Assembly (NCBI RefSeq): GCF_029227915.1
Contig: NC_079881.1
Span: forward strand, 4,526,001-4,590,000
Origin: Hydractinia symbiolongicarpus
Taxonomy: Eukaryota; Cnidaria; Hydrozoa; Anthoathecata; Hydractiniidae
Direction of reading: 5' to 3'
DNA length: 64,000 bases
Shown piece by piece: positions 48,001-58,315 of this stretch. A program made the translations under genes and the position numbers. How positions within the stretch are numbered: the first letter of the stretch is position 1; the number at the start of each line of letters is the position of its first letter. The notes beneath the pieces are model-generated. The model made no database searches and was not told where the DNA came from. It saw only the letters and a list, made by a program, of their open reading frames with translations.

Positions 48001-48094
48001 CAGACTTTCTAACTTTGTTGTACTTCGCGAAATCACCCATTTTTAAAATCAAAACAACACCAAACTTTAAACCAAACCAATAAAAATAAGACAA
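45074..48094 (-). CDS. BEL/Pao-type Gag-Pol fusion with in-frame internal deletion
   Basis: A 1,006-residue open frame; the likely true start is Met19 (MGDFAKYNK, near 48040). In order: coiled-coil-like N-terminus; Gag-like DUF1759 domain (about 141-310, PRLHLQPFDGHPENWSTFW); Asn/Gln-rich linker (333-377); three Cys/His knuckles (about 380-432, e.g. CFVCLKGGHLAKSC); retropepsin-type protease (about 484-645, FDNCSQLSYIS at 500); and the first part of the RT region up to HYLPHRPVIR (771-780). It then jumps to the end of the integrase, GIKWHFNLEAAPWWGGMFER (781-800), and DUF5641 (about 885-990). The RT catalytic site, RNase H and integrase D,D,E core are absent. The junction near 45754-45755 keeps frame, so the protein is a deletion fusion, not an autonomous polyprotein. 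Confidence 0.9.
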   Translation of the reverse strand: MSYFYWFGLKFGVVLILKMGDFAKYNKVRKSVVRTANKLITRGETIISSYTDNVADVRQIESIRDTLMEKIAKVAELNESIMDCLTEQDDIDKEEDSSTEEMMMLKDKLRLFESFLEKRSAKKDFSEAGSTFSHSKLIKLPRLHLQPFDGHPENWSTFWDSFECAVHTNDDISDVQKMTYLKNLVEGPAASCIAGFRLSNENYKTVVDLLKERYNNKQLLISAHMKKLLKLEQANNLTNIETLRNVFDNVETQVRSLENLDVTSENYGPLLIPVLMSKLPEELNLIISRQFNDKDCWDMKLVLRALKSEIEVREKSAYSLQQPHDNNPFSSSALPVHYSHQSNRDLPHNQYQNNQHNYRNHQNNQNNYRCIFCDKSHKSQQCRIITNFDARKNVLRDKKRCFVCLKGGHLAKSCYSKISCLKCSGRHHVAICDKKRDVDQGRRDKDGTEQEKPENVAGATSLVTSSNSLDIPSSVMLQTAKVKVVNTTDPSKIENTRILFDNCSQLSYISPELCEKLQLKVVGKREICIRIFGKHSFKETLDRVQFSVIGLDGDKINVDCYVKNICHPLTGQNFNDCLKYKHLKDLRLADSNCNNRDLKVDVLLGADNYWKFFDGGIVRGEDGPVALNSKVGYIVSGRIGSSEGSRSAVLVANVLKIGAEFVEDKLDNQLEKFWSFENAGIEEQPAVENFCENVKFSAQTKRYEVRLPFKDDHDVLPDNYCVSSKRLESLRHKLKNNPELLRNYNSILKEQLEQGIIERVTNDDCTKRQVHYLPHRPVIRGIKWHFNLEAAPWWGGMFERLVRSVKRCLKKTLHNTRLSYEELLTVLAEIQAVINNRPLTFLYENIGEQPLTPNHLLFGRKINLEASHIDSDENEKDLCQRYDHLQRIINHYWNRWKCEYLTELREYHRVGKSRGETSIRINDVVLIEEAKQPRQNWKMGVVEEFVPSRDGKKRGAVVRYVLNGNTHTIRRPINKLYPVELAKDEAEKKEEVNITFIDENDIITNI

Positions 48095-48137
48095 CTAAAA
48101 ACCACTAAATAAAACCATAGATACATAAGCAAAGTAT

Positions 48138-48153
48138 CTCTCCGAGGGCTCCA
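48138..48153 (-). other. Primer-binding site
   Basis: One base inside the 5' LTR the minus strand reads TGGAGCCCTCGGAGAG, beginning with the TGG expected to pair with a tRNA CCA end. The matching tRNA was not identified. Confidence 0.6.
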
Positions 48154-48154
48154 A

Positions 48155-48312
48155 TGAATTTCCAGATAAATTCGGATACAAATAAAACTTTATTTTAAAA
48201 CGTGACTATATTTTTAAAGAACGAAATCTAAAACTAACATGTGCGAGAATATAAATACATAATAAGAGCAGCTAGAGGACTGGGGAAGATATAAACAAAT
48301 ATGGTAACCACA
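48155..48312 (-). repeat. 5' LTR
   Basis: Upstream LTR in the element's orientation, identical by eye to 44816-44973. It should carry the promoter of the element. Confidence 0.93.
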
Positions 48313-48317
48313 ACATT

Positions 48318-50226
48318 TAAGAATATAAATTGTATATAGATTGTGAAAAAAAGTTGAAATATTATTAACATACATTCGCGTAAATAACAAAATTCAGATA
48401 TCCAAAAATCACTTTGACACTCTACTTTGACAGAATCCTATTTTACCCTTCTTCAAGTTTTTTGCTTTTATCGGTGCTTGGAATATTATTATACATTTGT
48501 ATAGATTGTATATAATAACGTTTTGTATAATAGTTAAAATAAAGAAAATATAAAGAAAAACATATATTGTATATAAACTACTGTGTTTTTTTGTGTGTCT
48601 TTTGCAAGTATATTTTATTATCGATATTACTAATTTTGGTGTTTGTCCACAACAGCATCTTTTTTAGATCATTTGCTAATTAATCGAAAGCTGAAACCCT
48701 ATTTTTCCAAATAATTGCACTGACCAGCAAAGAAGAATTAAAATTTGTGGACTTAAAAAGAAAGTTGAAAGGAAGAAGCGCTGACATAAGAGAGATGTGC
48801 ATCCAGGGTTGCTATCTGGTTATGCGTAACCAAACCCACCTGGTTAAGCCTAAACCCACTTGATATTTAACCACTGAATCCATCCTACGATTCATTGTTT
48901 ATCTTTTACCCGTAACGTCTGTTTCACATTAAGGAAAAGACATACTTACACAAATTGGAAATTCAATATAAAGTGGAAAATTACGATTTCCTTCTTTGTT
49001 GTCTTTATGATCAGCAAAGAAGCTTCTTTCTATTATGACTAGCTGGGATGTAAAGGAATAGTCTGGAATCCAGGGGTTGTAATTTAAAGCAAGCAAATTA
49101 AAAAAGTAAATGTAAAAACGCAAAGAAAACACAAAAACGACAGTAAATACAGTAAACACGTGATAAGGCGCCGGATACTTTCTGGCTAGCCTTTCGTAGA
49201 AATCACGGTCATCTAAATTTGTGCATTCTTAGCAGAAAGTACCGACTCAAATGCCACTTTAAACAAAGCACAGTATTATGGAGACGTCCTTGGGAAATCT
49301 TTTTTGAAATAAACGAGCTTGAGGCTGTATTTTTCCCTGTTTTTTTTTAATCCATATTTGCGATTGTAATTTCCCTTGCAATTGAAAGCCTTAATGGACC
49401 TATTCCACGAAAAATCAAGCTTCCTCCTTTCTTAAAAAATGGGGAAAAATAAGAGATCTGATGAAAAGCAAATTAATGGTCGTCTATTTAATTTCAGGTT
49501 GCTTCGTTTAAGTGCAATTGGTGTCTAATGATCAAGTAAACGTAGTAAAGGTAGATTTTTTGATTCAACGATCAGTTTATAATCACGAGGAAGTCATCAT
49601 TATTAAGAATTTGTGAAAAAAAATCTTGTATTCGTAGTCGGTTCCGAATTTTGCATATGAAAAAGGCAAATTGCCCCCTGGGAACAAGGTTGTTACATAA
49701 ATTCCAAATCTTTAGATTGTTAGCACATTAAATAATTTTAGGACTGAAAATGCTGATCAGGTAACAACAACAATACTGATCTAGTTTATTTGCGCAAAGT
49801 CTAGACAGCAGACAATAGACAAGGTCAATTCAAATAAGAGCCTGTATGGTGGAGAGCATATTTGTTTGTTGTTGCTTGATAAATAATTACCAGATTTAAA
49901 GATAGTTGGGGAAAAGAACAGTTGGAATAATATGCTAGGTGAATGTAAAATTTAGAGCTAAATATACTTCGCTAACATCTCTGGAAATTTATGTTTTAAA
50001 GGAATCCCAGTTTTTTTGTTATTTTGTTTTTTTGTGTTTGTTTATACTTTTTTTATACAAACAAAACATGTTGTTGACAAAAACTCCTTCTACTTTTTAC
50101 GCTGTTTTCTTTAAGCGAGATTAAGCGTTATTGCAATAGCAATTTTGAAGTTTTGCAAGAAATAATCAAAGAAGCTTGTAGAAAAAATAATTGGATATCC
50201 TTTTGAAGAAAGACACGCTACAAACC
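48318..50226. other. Intergenic stretch before carrier gene 2
   Basis: No gene supported. A mini-transposon-like end CCTGGGAACAAGGTTG occurs near 49677. The rest is AT-rich with no recognised promoter elements. Confidence 0.4.
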
Positions 50227-52711
50227 ATGATGGACAGAAGAAAAGAAAACCGCAGGAGATTCTTCTGCTCAGCCGTTGCAGTTTCATCAGCTGCTTTTTG
50301 TAAGTTTTATTCTTGCATTTAATACCTTACTAATTGGTTTTTATGCCCATAACGCCAAGTCGCAGCCAAACTATGTTTATCTGGTTTCTTACATACCGTA
50401 TTTGGTTCTATTTTTCGCCCGGGCGTTAATTCCTAAACTTTTACTGTGTGTAATTAAAAAGGGGCGTTAATTAGGAAGTGGGCGTGTGGTCAAAAAAATA
50501 CTAAAAAGCGATATTTTTCAACTGTGATGAATTACGTTACAATATTTTTTTTCAAATGTCACAGTGATAACTACAGCGGGAAAAACAGAACTTAGTGAAA
50601 CATCCATCATACAAAAATACAATGTAAATGCAAATGCAAAAGATCTTAAGTAGATCATTTAGCAATAAAAAAATGACGTTATTGAATAAATCAAATGCGG
50701 TAGAGTATTTTTTAGCAGGGTCTCTTTGGTACACGCAGTAATAAAATAAGGACCTCTTGAGCCTTGGCAAATATATTCTGCATCATACTAAAATAACGGA
50801 TGTTTTTGTTGTTTATTGTTTTTATATTTTATTTAAAACAACAATGCATTAACTCTCTTCCCATGCTTTTTTGCTTTTTTGATGATAAAGATATGATGGC
50901 AAAAAGTCCTGGGGACGAGGGTGTAACAGACTTAAAATTTTGTTTGTATATTTATATTTCAGGCACTAACCCGATTGATGTTATCAAGGTCCGGTTACAA
51001 CTGGATAACCAGCTTGCTGGCACTAAAAACATATTTGCGAATCGATATTATAATGGTTTTCTTCGTGGTGGATTATTGATCGTGAAGGAGGAGGGGATTG
51101 CTGGACTTTATAAAGGGTAGATACTCTATTTGCAATGTCTTATCCCCAACAGAGTCCCAACACATTTTACCGCGTTTTATAACTCCGTATCAAAAAAATT
51201 AAATAAATCCTGGGGACGAAGTTGACTTTCTTCAATTATTAAAATAGATTTTAGCTAACTAAATATTTGTTTCGAAGCAACAAAGGGGGAAGAAAAACAA
51301 CGATTTTTTTTGTCTTGGCGCCTGAAATTCTTTTAACTCAGTTTGGTTGCAAGTTTGAAATCTGACCTATCACTGTTGTGTTTTTCTAGAGTCGTGCCAT
51401 CCGTCTTACGCGATGGAACGTATAGTACGTTTCGACTTGGAGCATATGAGCCTGTTAAAGGTCTTTTAGGTGCATCAGGACCTTACTCGCCATTATGGAA
51501 AAAGATTGTAGCTGGGGCGACGACCGGAGCGGTTAGCAGTGCTATTTGCACTCCGACAGATTTAGTTAAAATTCGAATGCAAGGTCAAGGAAAGCTAGCC
51601 CTAGGTAGTTTTAATATTTTCTCTCCAAAACGCTCCTTCGTAGATTTTCTGGTTAGATTCAGTTAAAATAATATGCTCGATAAATTGTCTATATAGCTTT
51701 GGTTCTGAAGTTTTCTTTGATATAAGGGTGAAATGCAAAGGCGTTAATAAATAAAAACTTGGAAACGCGTATTTTAAAATTATTATAGTAGTACTGAAAT
51801 TATTTACCCACGATAGTCTCTTCAGTTCCTATTGATACTACTAAGAACGAGGACCTGCTAAGAGGGTTCTAGTGAATTTAAAGCTCCCATTTGAGCTACG
51901 AAAGTCGTGCAAGCACAGCAATCGCTCAACTAGACTACCGGCTAAGATATCAATCCTATTCTCATGCTGAACACTAAGCAGAAAGGATAGATTCACTCTT
52001 TTATAGTCCTGGCACTGGAAGCGAACGCTTTACCATAAAACTACCAATCAAAAGAAACTTACAAAGTCTGATATCATAAAACATCGCATGCAGATGTTAA
52101 CTATTTGTGAAAACCATACTTTAATCTTAAAAACTTTTAGGAGTTTTTTTTAACGTCGACATTTTTTTTTCGCGCAAGGCATTAGATTTTCCCCACGCGA
52201 AACTTTTGTCAACTTTTTTAAACTTTATATTATAGGAGAAAAACCTCGGTACAGTGGTACGTTTGCAGCATTTCGTGAGATCGCTAAAAAAGAAGGCATC
52301 TTAGCACTATGGAAAGGAGTAGGGCCGACCGTCCAGAGGGCAGCTATTCTAACTGCAGCTCAAATCCCTACTTACGACCACACGAAATATATGTTAATAC
52401 ATCGAGATTTAATGGAAGAAGGACTGAAAATACATTTAGTGTCGGCCATGTTTGCTGGCTTTGTGACTGCTTTCGTCACCAATCCAATTGATGTTATAAA
52501 GACAAGGATCATGAACGAAAATGTTCAGTCTCAACAACAGAGGATCTACACGTCCAGCTTTTCAAGCTTCATGAAAATCTTAAAAACTGAAGGTGTTTTG
52601 GGTTTGTACAAGGGCTTTATTCCGAATTGGTTAAGGCTTGGTCCACACACTGTTATAACATTCTTGATATTTGAAAAATTGAGAAAAACGTTAGGCTTAA
52701 AACCAGTTTAA
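50227..52711 (+). CDS. Mitochondrial carrier (SLC25 family, UCP/ucpB-like), gene 2
   Basis: Four exons: 50227-50299, 50963-51116, 51390-51604 and 52236-52711. All introns are GT-AG, and the total of 918 bases gives 305 residues. The last three exons have exactly the same lengths (154, 215, 476) and phases as carrier gene 1, so the two are clear paralogues. The PxDxxK signatures are at 28-33, 131-136 and 231-236 (PIDVIK, PTDLVK, PIDVIK). QIPTYDHTK and RLGPHTVITFLIFE are retained. The first helix has lost glycines seen in gene 1 (FFCSAVAVSSAAF against FCCSGVSCMSAGF), which might alter packing. Two in-frame ATGs open exon 1; the first is given. Inner mitochondrial membrane location is inferred from the family. 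Intron 3 contains a SINE; introns 1 and 2 contain CCTGGGGACGA mini-transposon ends. Confidence 0.88.
51862..52048 (-). mobile_element. tRNA-derived SINE, family 1, in carrier gene 2 intron 3
   Basis: On the minus strand it shows the same ordered blocks as the element at 7822: GGACTATAAAAG, TCCTTTCTGCTTA, GTTCAGCATG, CTAGTTGAGCG, AACCCTC. The tRNA-like head is eroded (TATGGTAAAGCGTTCGCTTC). It is antisense to the host gene. Confidence 0.7.
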
Positions 52712-54107
52712 AAATATTATGAAAGTTTTTAACATTGGAAATGATAACTTTGCTTTTAAATTAAATCGAAACTGCATAATGAAACAAAGCACGTTGAGTT
52801 TGGAGCCAGAACAATAATCTTGTTTTAATGCATCAACACTTGTTCCTGATCCCTGTTACGTATTTTTTATAATCAACCGAGTTGCAAGAGCTGAGACTAG
52901 ATTTGGTTCAAAACTAAGCAACCATTTGGAACATTGAGTAACTGAGGCTTAAAATCGGATAATCAAACAAGCGATATACTAAACAGATTTTTTAAAAAAG
53001 AATAGTTTTTCTTCTAAGAGATTTTCCAAGTTCACGCGAAAAATATTTAAAAAGAAACGATTTATACAATTTTTTTCCTTTTGATTCTTTTTCCAATAGA
53101 TAAATAAATTTAGATCAAGAATGTTATTAAACATTCGCGAAAGTTAATTCTCGCGCAAATTTCCCTGCGAAAATATATTTCTCAAGGTAAAGCGGTTTTT
53201 TTACGAAGCAAACTGGGCGGTTAAATGTACCTGAGCTTGCTTCAAAAAATTCGCTTCCTCAGAAAGTAAAAACAGTTCCTACTTTTTAGCACCGAAATAT
53301 TTTAGTGTAAACTTTTAATCAATAAGAATGCAATAAGAATGGGCAATCTTTAGTGGGTTTTTTTTTTAGAAAAACTCATTACTGGAAAGAATTCAAAATC
53401 AAAGTAGCTTGTTTTTGACATTCAAACGAGTTCTTACATTTAGTATATTAAATTCTCAACTTGTTTCTCGTAAAAATTAAACAGACCTCGCAATACGTTT
53501 TAAAAGCAACATTTTATAACCAACACTAGGCTTTAAATTATGTAAATATGAATGCATTTAAACCTGCTATAACGTCCACATTTGCCATACCATTTCTTTC
53601 TTTTCAAAAACTAATTTGTCACTCTAGCAAATAATTATCTTTGGCGTGTGCATTGTTTCCTCCAAAAATTATTTTTAGCTTTGCTTTTTTTCGAATCATA
53701 GTGCATCATATCAGTTGAAAACTAAATATTAAAATAAATAAGACAACACCAGAGACACGCTATCTTTTCGAAAAATATAGAAAAAGAAATGAAGATTGAG
53801 AGGTTCAGTCATCATCATTAGGATTCACGATTTAAAACATCCCTCACTTTTCTACCGCAAAACAAATGCGTAGTAAAGCATATATATTTATATTACAGTT
53901 TGCATAAAATGGAGATCATAGCGGTTGTGTAATTTCACATTGTTACTTGTGTTGTTTTGTGGTGTGGTGAAAAATAAAAGAAAAAAAAACTGTCTGAGAC
54001 GATCATGTTAGAGACTCGCCGTCTTACAGAAGAAAATCACTATTTTAAGTCCCGAGAATGCCCGTTTAGCAACTGTTTAGCAACTGAGGCTAAAATCAAA
54101 AATGGAG
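52712..54107. other. Intergenic stretch after carrier gene 2
   Basis: No gene supported. GCGAA/TTCGC-rich patches (about 53030-53200) resemble those near 40225 and 58020 and may be a dispersed repeat. ATTAAA about 50 bases after the carrier stop could act as a weak polyadenylation signal. Confidence 0.4.
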
Positions 54108-54457
54108 TTAAAGGAGCTACGAACCGGTTAAAATGCTCACATTCCGTATATCCAGCGCACATACTAAAAATCCGGCAAAGGCGTTTTGCGCAATAAACAG
54201 ACCAGCGCACTTTGCTCGCTGGTTCAATATTTTTTTGAAAAGTATATTACAAAGAAAGATTTTAGCGAGACTCATTCTGGATGAAAACATGACCAAGGCT
54301 GGAGAAGATAAAAATTGTAGATATATCTATATGTTAGACTCTGCAAATTACATACATGCCGGAAAAATAGCCAGTTTGTTTTTCGCCGCCATCCGCTCGA
54401 CTTTTGTGTATAAGTCACTAACGTCCAAAACCAACAGCCGTTCCGTAGTCCCTTTAA
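54108..54457 (-). mobile_element. TTAA-type MITE, copy 3
   Basis: Bounded by TTAA at 54108-54111 and 54454-54457. Inverted ends read AGGAGCTACGAACCGG on the left and, reverse-complemented, AGGGACTACGGAACGG on the right. The interior is the reverse complement of the elements at 20556 and 21981. TTAA flanks with short inverted ends suggest piggyBac-type mobilisation (inference). The open frames across it are not genes. Confidence 0.7.
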
Positions 54458-54637
54458 TTATAAAAAACGTGAAAAACAAAATTAAAGAATTGTCATCTTA
54501 AAGTTGTAAAATAAAAATGTCCTCAATCAGTTCCCCTTTTAAAACAAAACAAAAAAAAAAATACGAAATAACATATTCTCCACGTAAGAATTATTTAACT
54601 CTACATAAATATTTGATTACTATACATGCACAAGAGT

Positions 54638-54643
54638 TTTATT
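54638..54643 (-). terminator. Polyadenylation signal of MMADHC
   Basis: AATAAA on the minus strand, 55 bases after the stop codon at 54698-54700. Confidence 0.6.
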
Positions 54644-54697
54644 AATTAAATTATAAAACATAAGATGTTGTATACAAAATGTAAAAAGAAAAAAAAA

Positions 54698-55537
54698 CTA
54701 CATGTCTGCAAAGAGATGACTTTCAACAGGTGCGTTTGTAAAAATGACACCAACGAATACATTACTCTTCCATTGTTTATGCATGAGTACTTTACAACAA
54801 CCAAGATCTTCAACATCGAATCCCAATTGGTTGAAACGATCATCAGTTTCAAATAAAGTTCTGTTCTGATTGCCACTGTTAAAGGCAAGTCCAGATGCAG
54901 GGTCAATAAAATCAGCCCAATATCCACAATCTTGAATTTTTCGACATACTTCCTTTGCATTTTCTATGAAAAGCCCAGTCAATGTTTCTCGTTCTTCTTC
55001 AACTTTTTCAGACCAGACTGCCATATCGTTGTCTGTCTCTTGACTGATAGTAATAACTGTAAGATTGCTTAGATCTGGTGTATCGGAAAAAAGCGACTGA
55101 AAATCTTTTTTCATTGTAGCAGGGCATTCTTGAATTTTACACTCCACCTTGTTTGTCACTGAAAGCGAAGATGCAATCGCAACAACATCTCCTTCTGAGC
55201 TCTCGTTAAGGAACTGATTAACAATATGATACTTTCGAAAGGTGTCATTTCTTGTGTGCAACAAAACACTTGCCAGACTTTGATATTTTTCAGGACTTTT
55301 ACTTTCACTGCAATCCAACATACTGACGTCGATATTAATATTCCCCGGCAATGGAAAATTTGGATCGTGTTGCCATCCGGATGTTGGTACAACACTTCCT
55401 GTTTTAATGTTGTTTTGCATTGTTATTGATGCCATGGATCTGCTAATAAGTCTCAACTTGGCTACCAAGCTTCTCATATTTGGTGCATAAAATACATTTT
55501 TAATGCTCTTGCTTTTCGTGAGTATATTAGAAGCCAT
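54698..55537 (-). CDS. MMADHC: Cobalamin trafficking protein CblD (MMADHC)
   Basis: A 279-residue protein, close to the human length (about 296). MMADHC acts with MMACHC to route vitamin B12 to cytosolic methionine synthase and to mitochondrial methylmalonyl-CoA mutase. The family's conserved C-terminal domain is clear: VECKIQECP (131-139), DMAVWSEKVEEERETL (171-186), GYWADFIDPASGLAF (205-219), NRTLFETDDRF (225-235) and DLGCCKV (244-250). Vertebrate work assigns a cysteine in this last motif to cobalt-sulfur contact with B12 bound to MMACHC; Cys247/248 are present here. The N-terminus is basic and Ser-rich without acids (residues 1-40), as expected for a mitochondrial targeting segment. Met35 and Met40 could serve as internal starts for a cytosolic form (inference). 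The gene is one uninterrupted exon, unlike the multi-exon vertebrate gene. Confidence 0.95.
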   Translation of the reverse strand: MASNILTKSKSIKNVFYAPNMRSLVAKLRLISRSMASITMQNNIKTGSVVPTSGWQHDPNFPLPGNINIDVSMLDCSESKSPEKYQSLASVLLHTRNDTFRKYHIVNQFLNESSEGDVVAIASSLSVTNKVECKIQECPATMKKDFQSLFSDTPDLSNLTVITISQETDNDMAVWSEKVEEERETLTGLFIENAKEVCRKIQDCGYWADFIDPASGLAFNSGNQNRTLFETDDRFNQLGFDVEDLGCCKVLMHKQWKSNVFVGVIFTNAPVESHLFADM

Positions 55538-57952
55538 TTTCGATTTTTGATTTTCTAAATTATAAACACAAATATAGTTAAAAGTTGCAATTATTGGAGA
55601 TTGGTTTTAACATTATTCTAATTGGACCTTTTTCTTTAAATCATATTCGTAACAACAAGAGTTAAACATTAAAATTTAGTGACTTTACATACACATGGTG
55701 GCCACAGGTTTAAAAATTTGCAATTTTAGGAGATTTTAGTAGAATTTAAGAGATGTTTACGTCAGATTATAGGAAAAAACACTGAAAATGTATAAAAACC
55801 ATTCTGTATTTACGGAATGAATTCACTCTTAATCAGCCTTTCCCTTTTTCAATGTCAAAGAAACTGTTCATTTGAATGGCAATAGCTATGTAAATACAAT
55901 TCATCAGTCCTATTGTAAGATTAGCATAATGCTCAATTTTTTTGTAACATAGATGTATATATTAAAAAAAAAGTTACTATTTAAAAAAAATGGATGCCAG
56001 CATAAACAATTCAGGGAGATTTTAGGAAAAGTCGATATTCTGAACCCAAATTTTTAAGTTGTTTAGATTTTAGGAGGCATGGCCCCTCTGATACATGTCA
56101 AAACATTCAGGAAAGTGTTGGGTGAAAAATGGTGTTTTGAAATTTTAATTATCTTACTAAGGGTTGTGTGCAAGCAAACTATCAGGCCATAGTTCTTCAT
56201 GTTTAGGGTTAGGGTAAAAGGCCCAGGCCTAATAAGGTTAATACTGGCATGTTTATTGAAATATATGATACTAAAAGAAATTCCAAGGGACCTCCCCCAC
56301 ACATATGCTGAACTCTTAGCAAACTAGCACTCTTATCTTTGTCAGGACTAAGGGGCCCTGAATATTTGATGCCTCTAATTCGATTTTAAATGGTCCCTAT
56401 ACAGTGTGAATTAAATTCTAATAATTTCAAGTATTACTATAGCTTACACATGCAGTGTACATAAATAGTGTTATTCACCTTCTGCAGCTGTTTTACTCAT
56501 GCTGGGATTTTAGTCCTTGACCATCCGGGGTTCACTTACACACAGAAAAACTCACTATATACTTCGAACAAACTTTATGCAAGCTAGATACAGCTAAGAT
56601 TCCTCTTATGAACAGAACAAGCATTTTGTAGAATGTTACTGTAAAAGACTTATGATGTAATGCGGTAGTGTTTGTATTTCCAGAACGTTACGCAAACCAA
56701 CAGGCAGAAAAATTCAGGCAGTGAGCAATAAGCCAGTTTGTTTTAAGCTTTATTTCTGGGTGGACACATCTTTTTGCTCATGGAATTTAAATAAAGTTTG
56801 TAAGTAATTTAAATTTAGAACATCCATTAGTGAACTGATGCTACAAGCAGCAGGGAAAAATTTATACCATTATTGACTTGGTAATTTTAATTTTTTTTGC
56901 ACATGCAGAGGAATCATTTAAAATCATCTATATGTAAAATTTCTTAGGGGAAAAATTGGAAATAATTGCCAAATTCTAAAACAGATTTTAGTTTTTAGTT
57001 TTTTCTCTTATTACAGACCTATAAACTTGCAGTTCTTGAAATAAGTATTTTTAACTCTCTCAAAAAAAAATAATCGAAAATCAACTGAAAGTATTGTACT
57101 TATGACAAACAGATATTTTATCGCAAGATATTTGTTGTGAAAGTTTCAAAATATTAGCTAGGACAAAAGCTTTGTGCTGGTCGCTAAAATGTAAATAAAT
57201 TCTTTCGTGGTAGGGCTTGTGATGTCAACCTCTGGAAAGTAACTTTCGCTGCCCAGAATTTTATATATACAAACGAAGCGGTTTTACCATACCATGCGAA
57301 TGTTGTTGTGTTTTTTTTGGTTTAAAAATATTTTGTAACAGCAATGAAGAAAAGCTTGAAGCAGGTACAAAAGATGAGACTGCATATAGACAGACTGTAT
57401 ATTTTATCTATAAGGCATGGAGCAAAGTGTAATTAACCCAAGCAAAGTGTAATTAGCCCCTTTGTGTTTAACTATAATAAGAGACAATGTTTTACTTCTT
57501 GTCCTGCTGGTATCTCTCAGTAAAAACTTTGTAAGCTTTCAGTAATAAAGTCTGCGAAGGTGTAAAAAACGTACCACAATGTCCACATAGTCAGGATTTT
57601 TATTGTTTACAGTTTAACTCAGGCTGGACTTAAAAATATTTGTGTTTGCTGTCGCCAGACCAAGTCAATAATATAGGGTGGAAAAATTTTTTGCGTCACT
57701 GTTACAATTTTTTTTTCTTTTTGCAGATGCAGGAAGGCCAGCCTTAAAACAAAACCCAATGAAAAAATGAATTTTGTAAAACGTATTTACAAAGCAAAGT
57801 TGAAAAACAGTAAACGCGACAATGTGTTGGCAGTATGCTATATGTTTTTGGCATTAAATATATTTCTAGACATTTTTGATTTCTCTTTCCCCTTTTAAAA
57901 AAGATTTTTTAAGCTTTATTAAATACAAAACACCTAAGGCCGTCATAAAAAA
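55538..57952. other. Intergenic stretch upstream of MMADHC
   Basis: No gene supported on either strand. It should hold the MMADHC promoter. TTTAGGGTTAGGGT near 56202 is only two telomere-like units and probably chance. Confidence 0.4.
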
Positions 57953-58315
57953 ATGTTGTGTTCGCGTCCTCCGACTGACTCACTTTTGGTAATAAAAACC
58001 CAAGTCGGAAAAAGACAGGAAAAAAAATTTTGCGACACATTTTTCAAAAAAAAAATTGTTTTCGCCAGAACTAATTTTATGCAAAATTGACAAAAACTTG
58101 CAAAAATTAATTTCGATAAAATTAATTCCTTTAGGGCACTCCTGTGGCTACTGACAGTTTACAGGGTGGCAAAAAATGGTCTACAAACGATGTCGAGTGG
58201 CGTTACACTGTCTTGGCCCTGGGAACGAATTTGCTTGCTCCGATCTGAAAATCCCAGGAAAAAATACGCCCGACCGACTCATTTTTGCAGGGTCTTCAGG
58301 ATGCGAACACAACAT
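57953..58315. mobile_element. Inverted-repeat element (unclassified)
   Basis: ATGTTGTGTTCGCGTCCT at 57953-57970 is matched in reverse complement at 58298-58315 with one mismatch. The repeat words CCGACTGACTCA (57972 region) and CCGACCGACTCA (58270 region) lie near both ends. Probably a short non-autonomous DNA transposon; no target duplication was identified. Confidence 0.5.

Larger units (their letters stand above)
44811..48317 (-). mobile_element. LTR retrotransposon, BEL/Pao type, internally deleted
   Basis: A complete insertion read on the minus strand. Two 158-base LTRs, identical by eye, lie at 44816-44973 and 48155-48312. They start TG and end CA and are bounded by the 5-base target duplication ACATT (44811-44815 and 48313-48317). 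A primer-binding site and polypurine tract sit in the expected places. Identical LTRs indicate recent insertion. The one open frame (45074-48094) lacks reverse-transcriptase and integrase catalytic parts, so the element would depend on a partner for movement. Confidence 0.93.

Noticed and set aside
56202-56216. Interstitial telomere-like TTTAGGGTTAGGGT
   Set aside because: Only two units, within chance expectation for this length of sequence.
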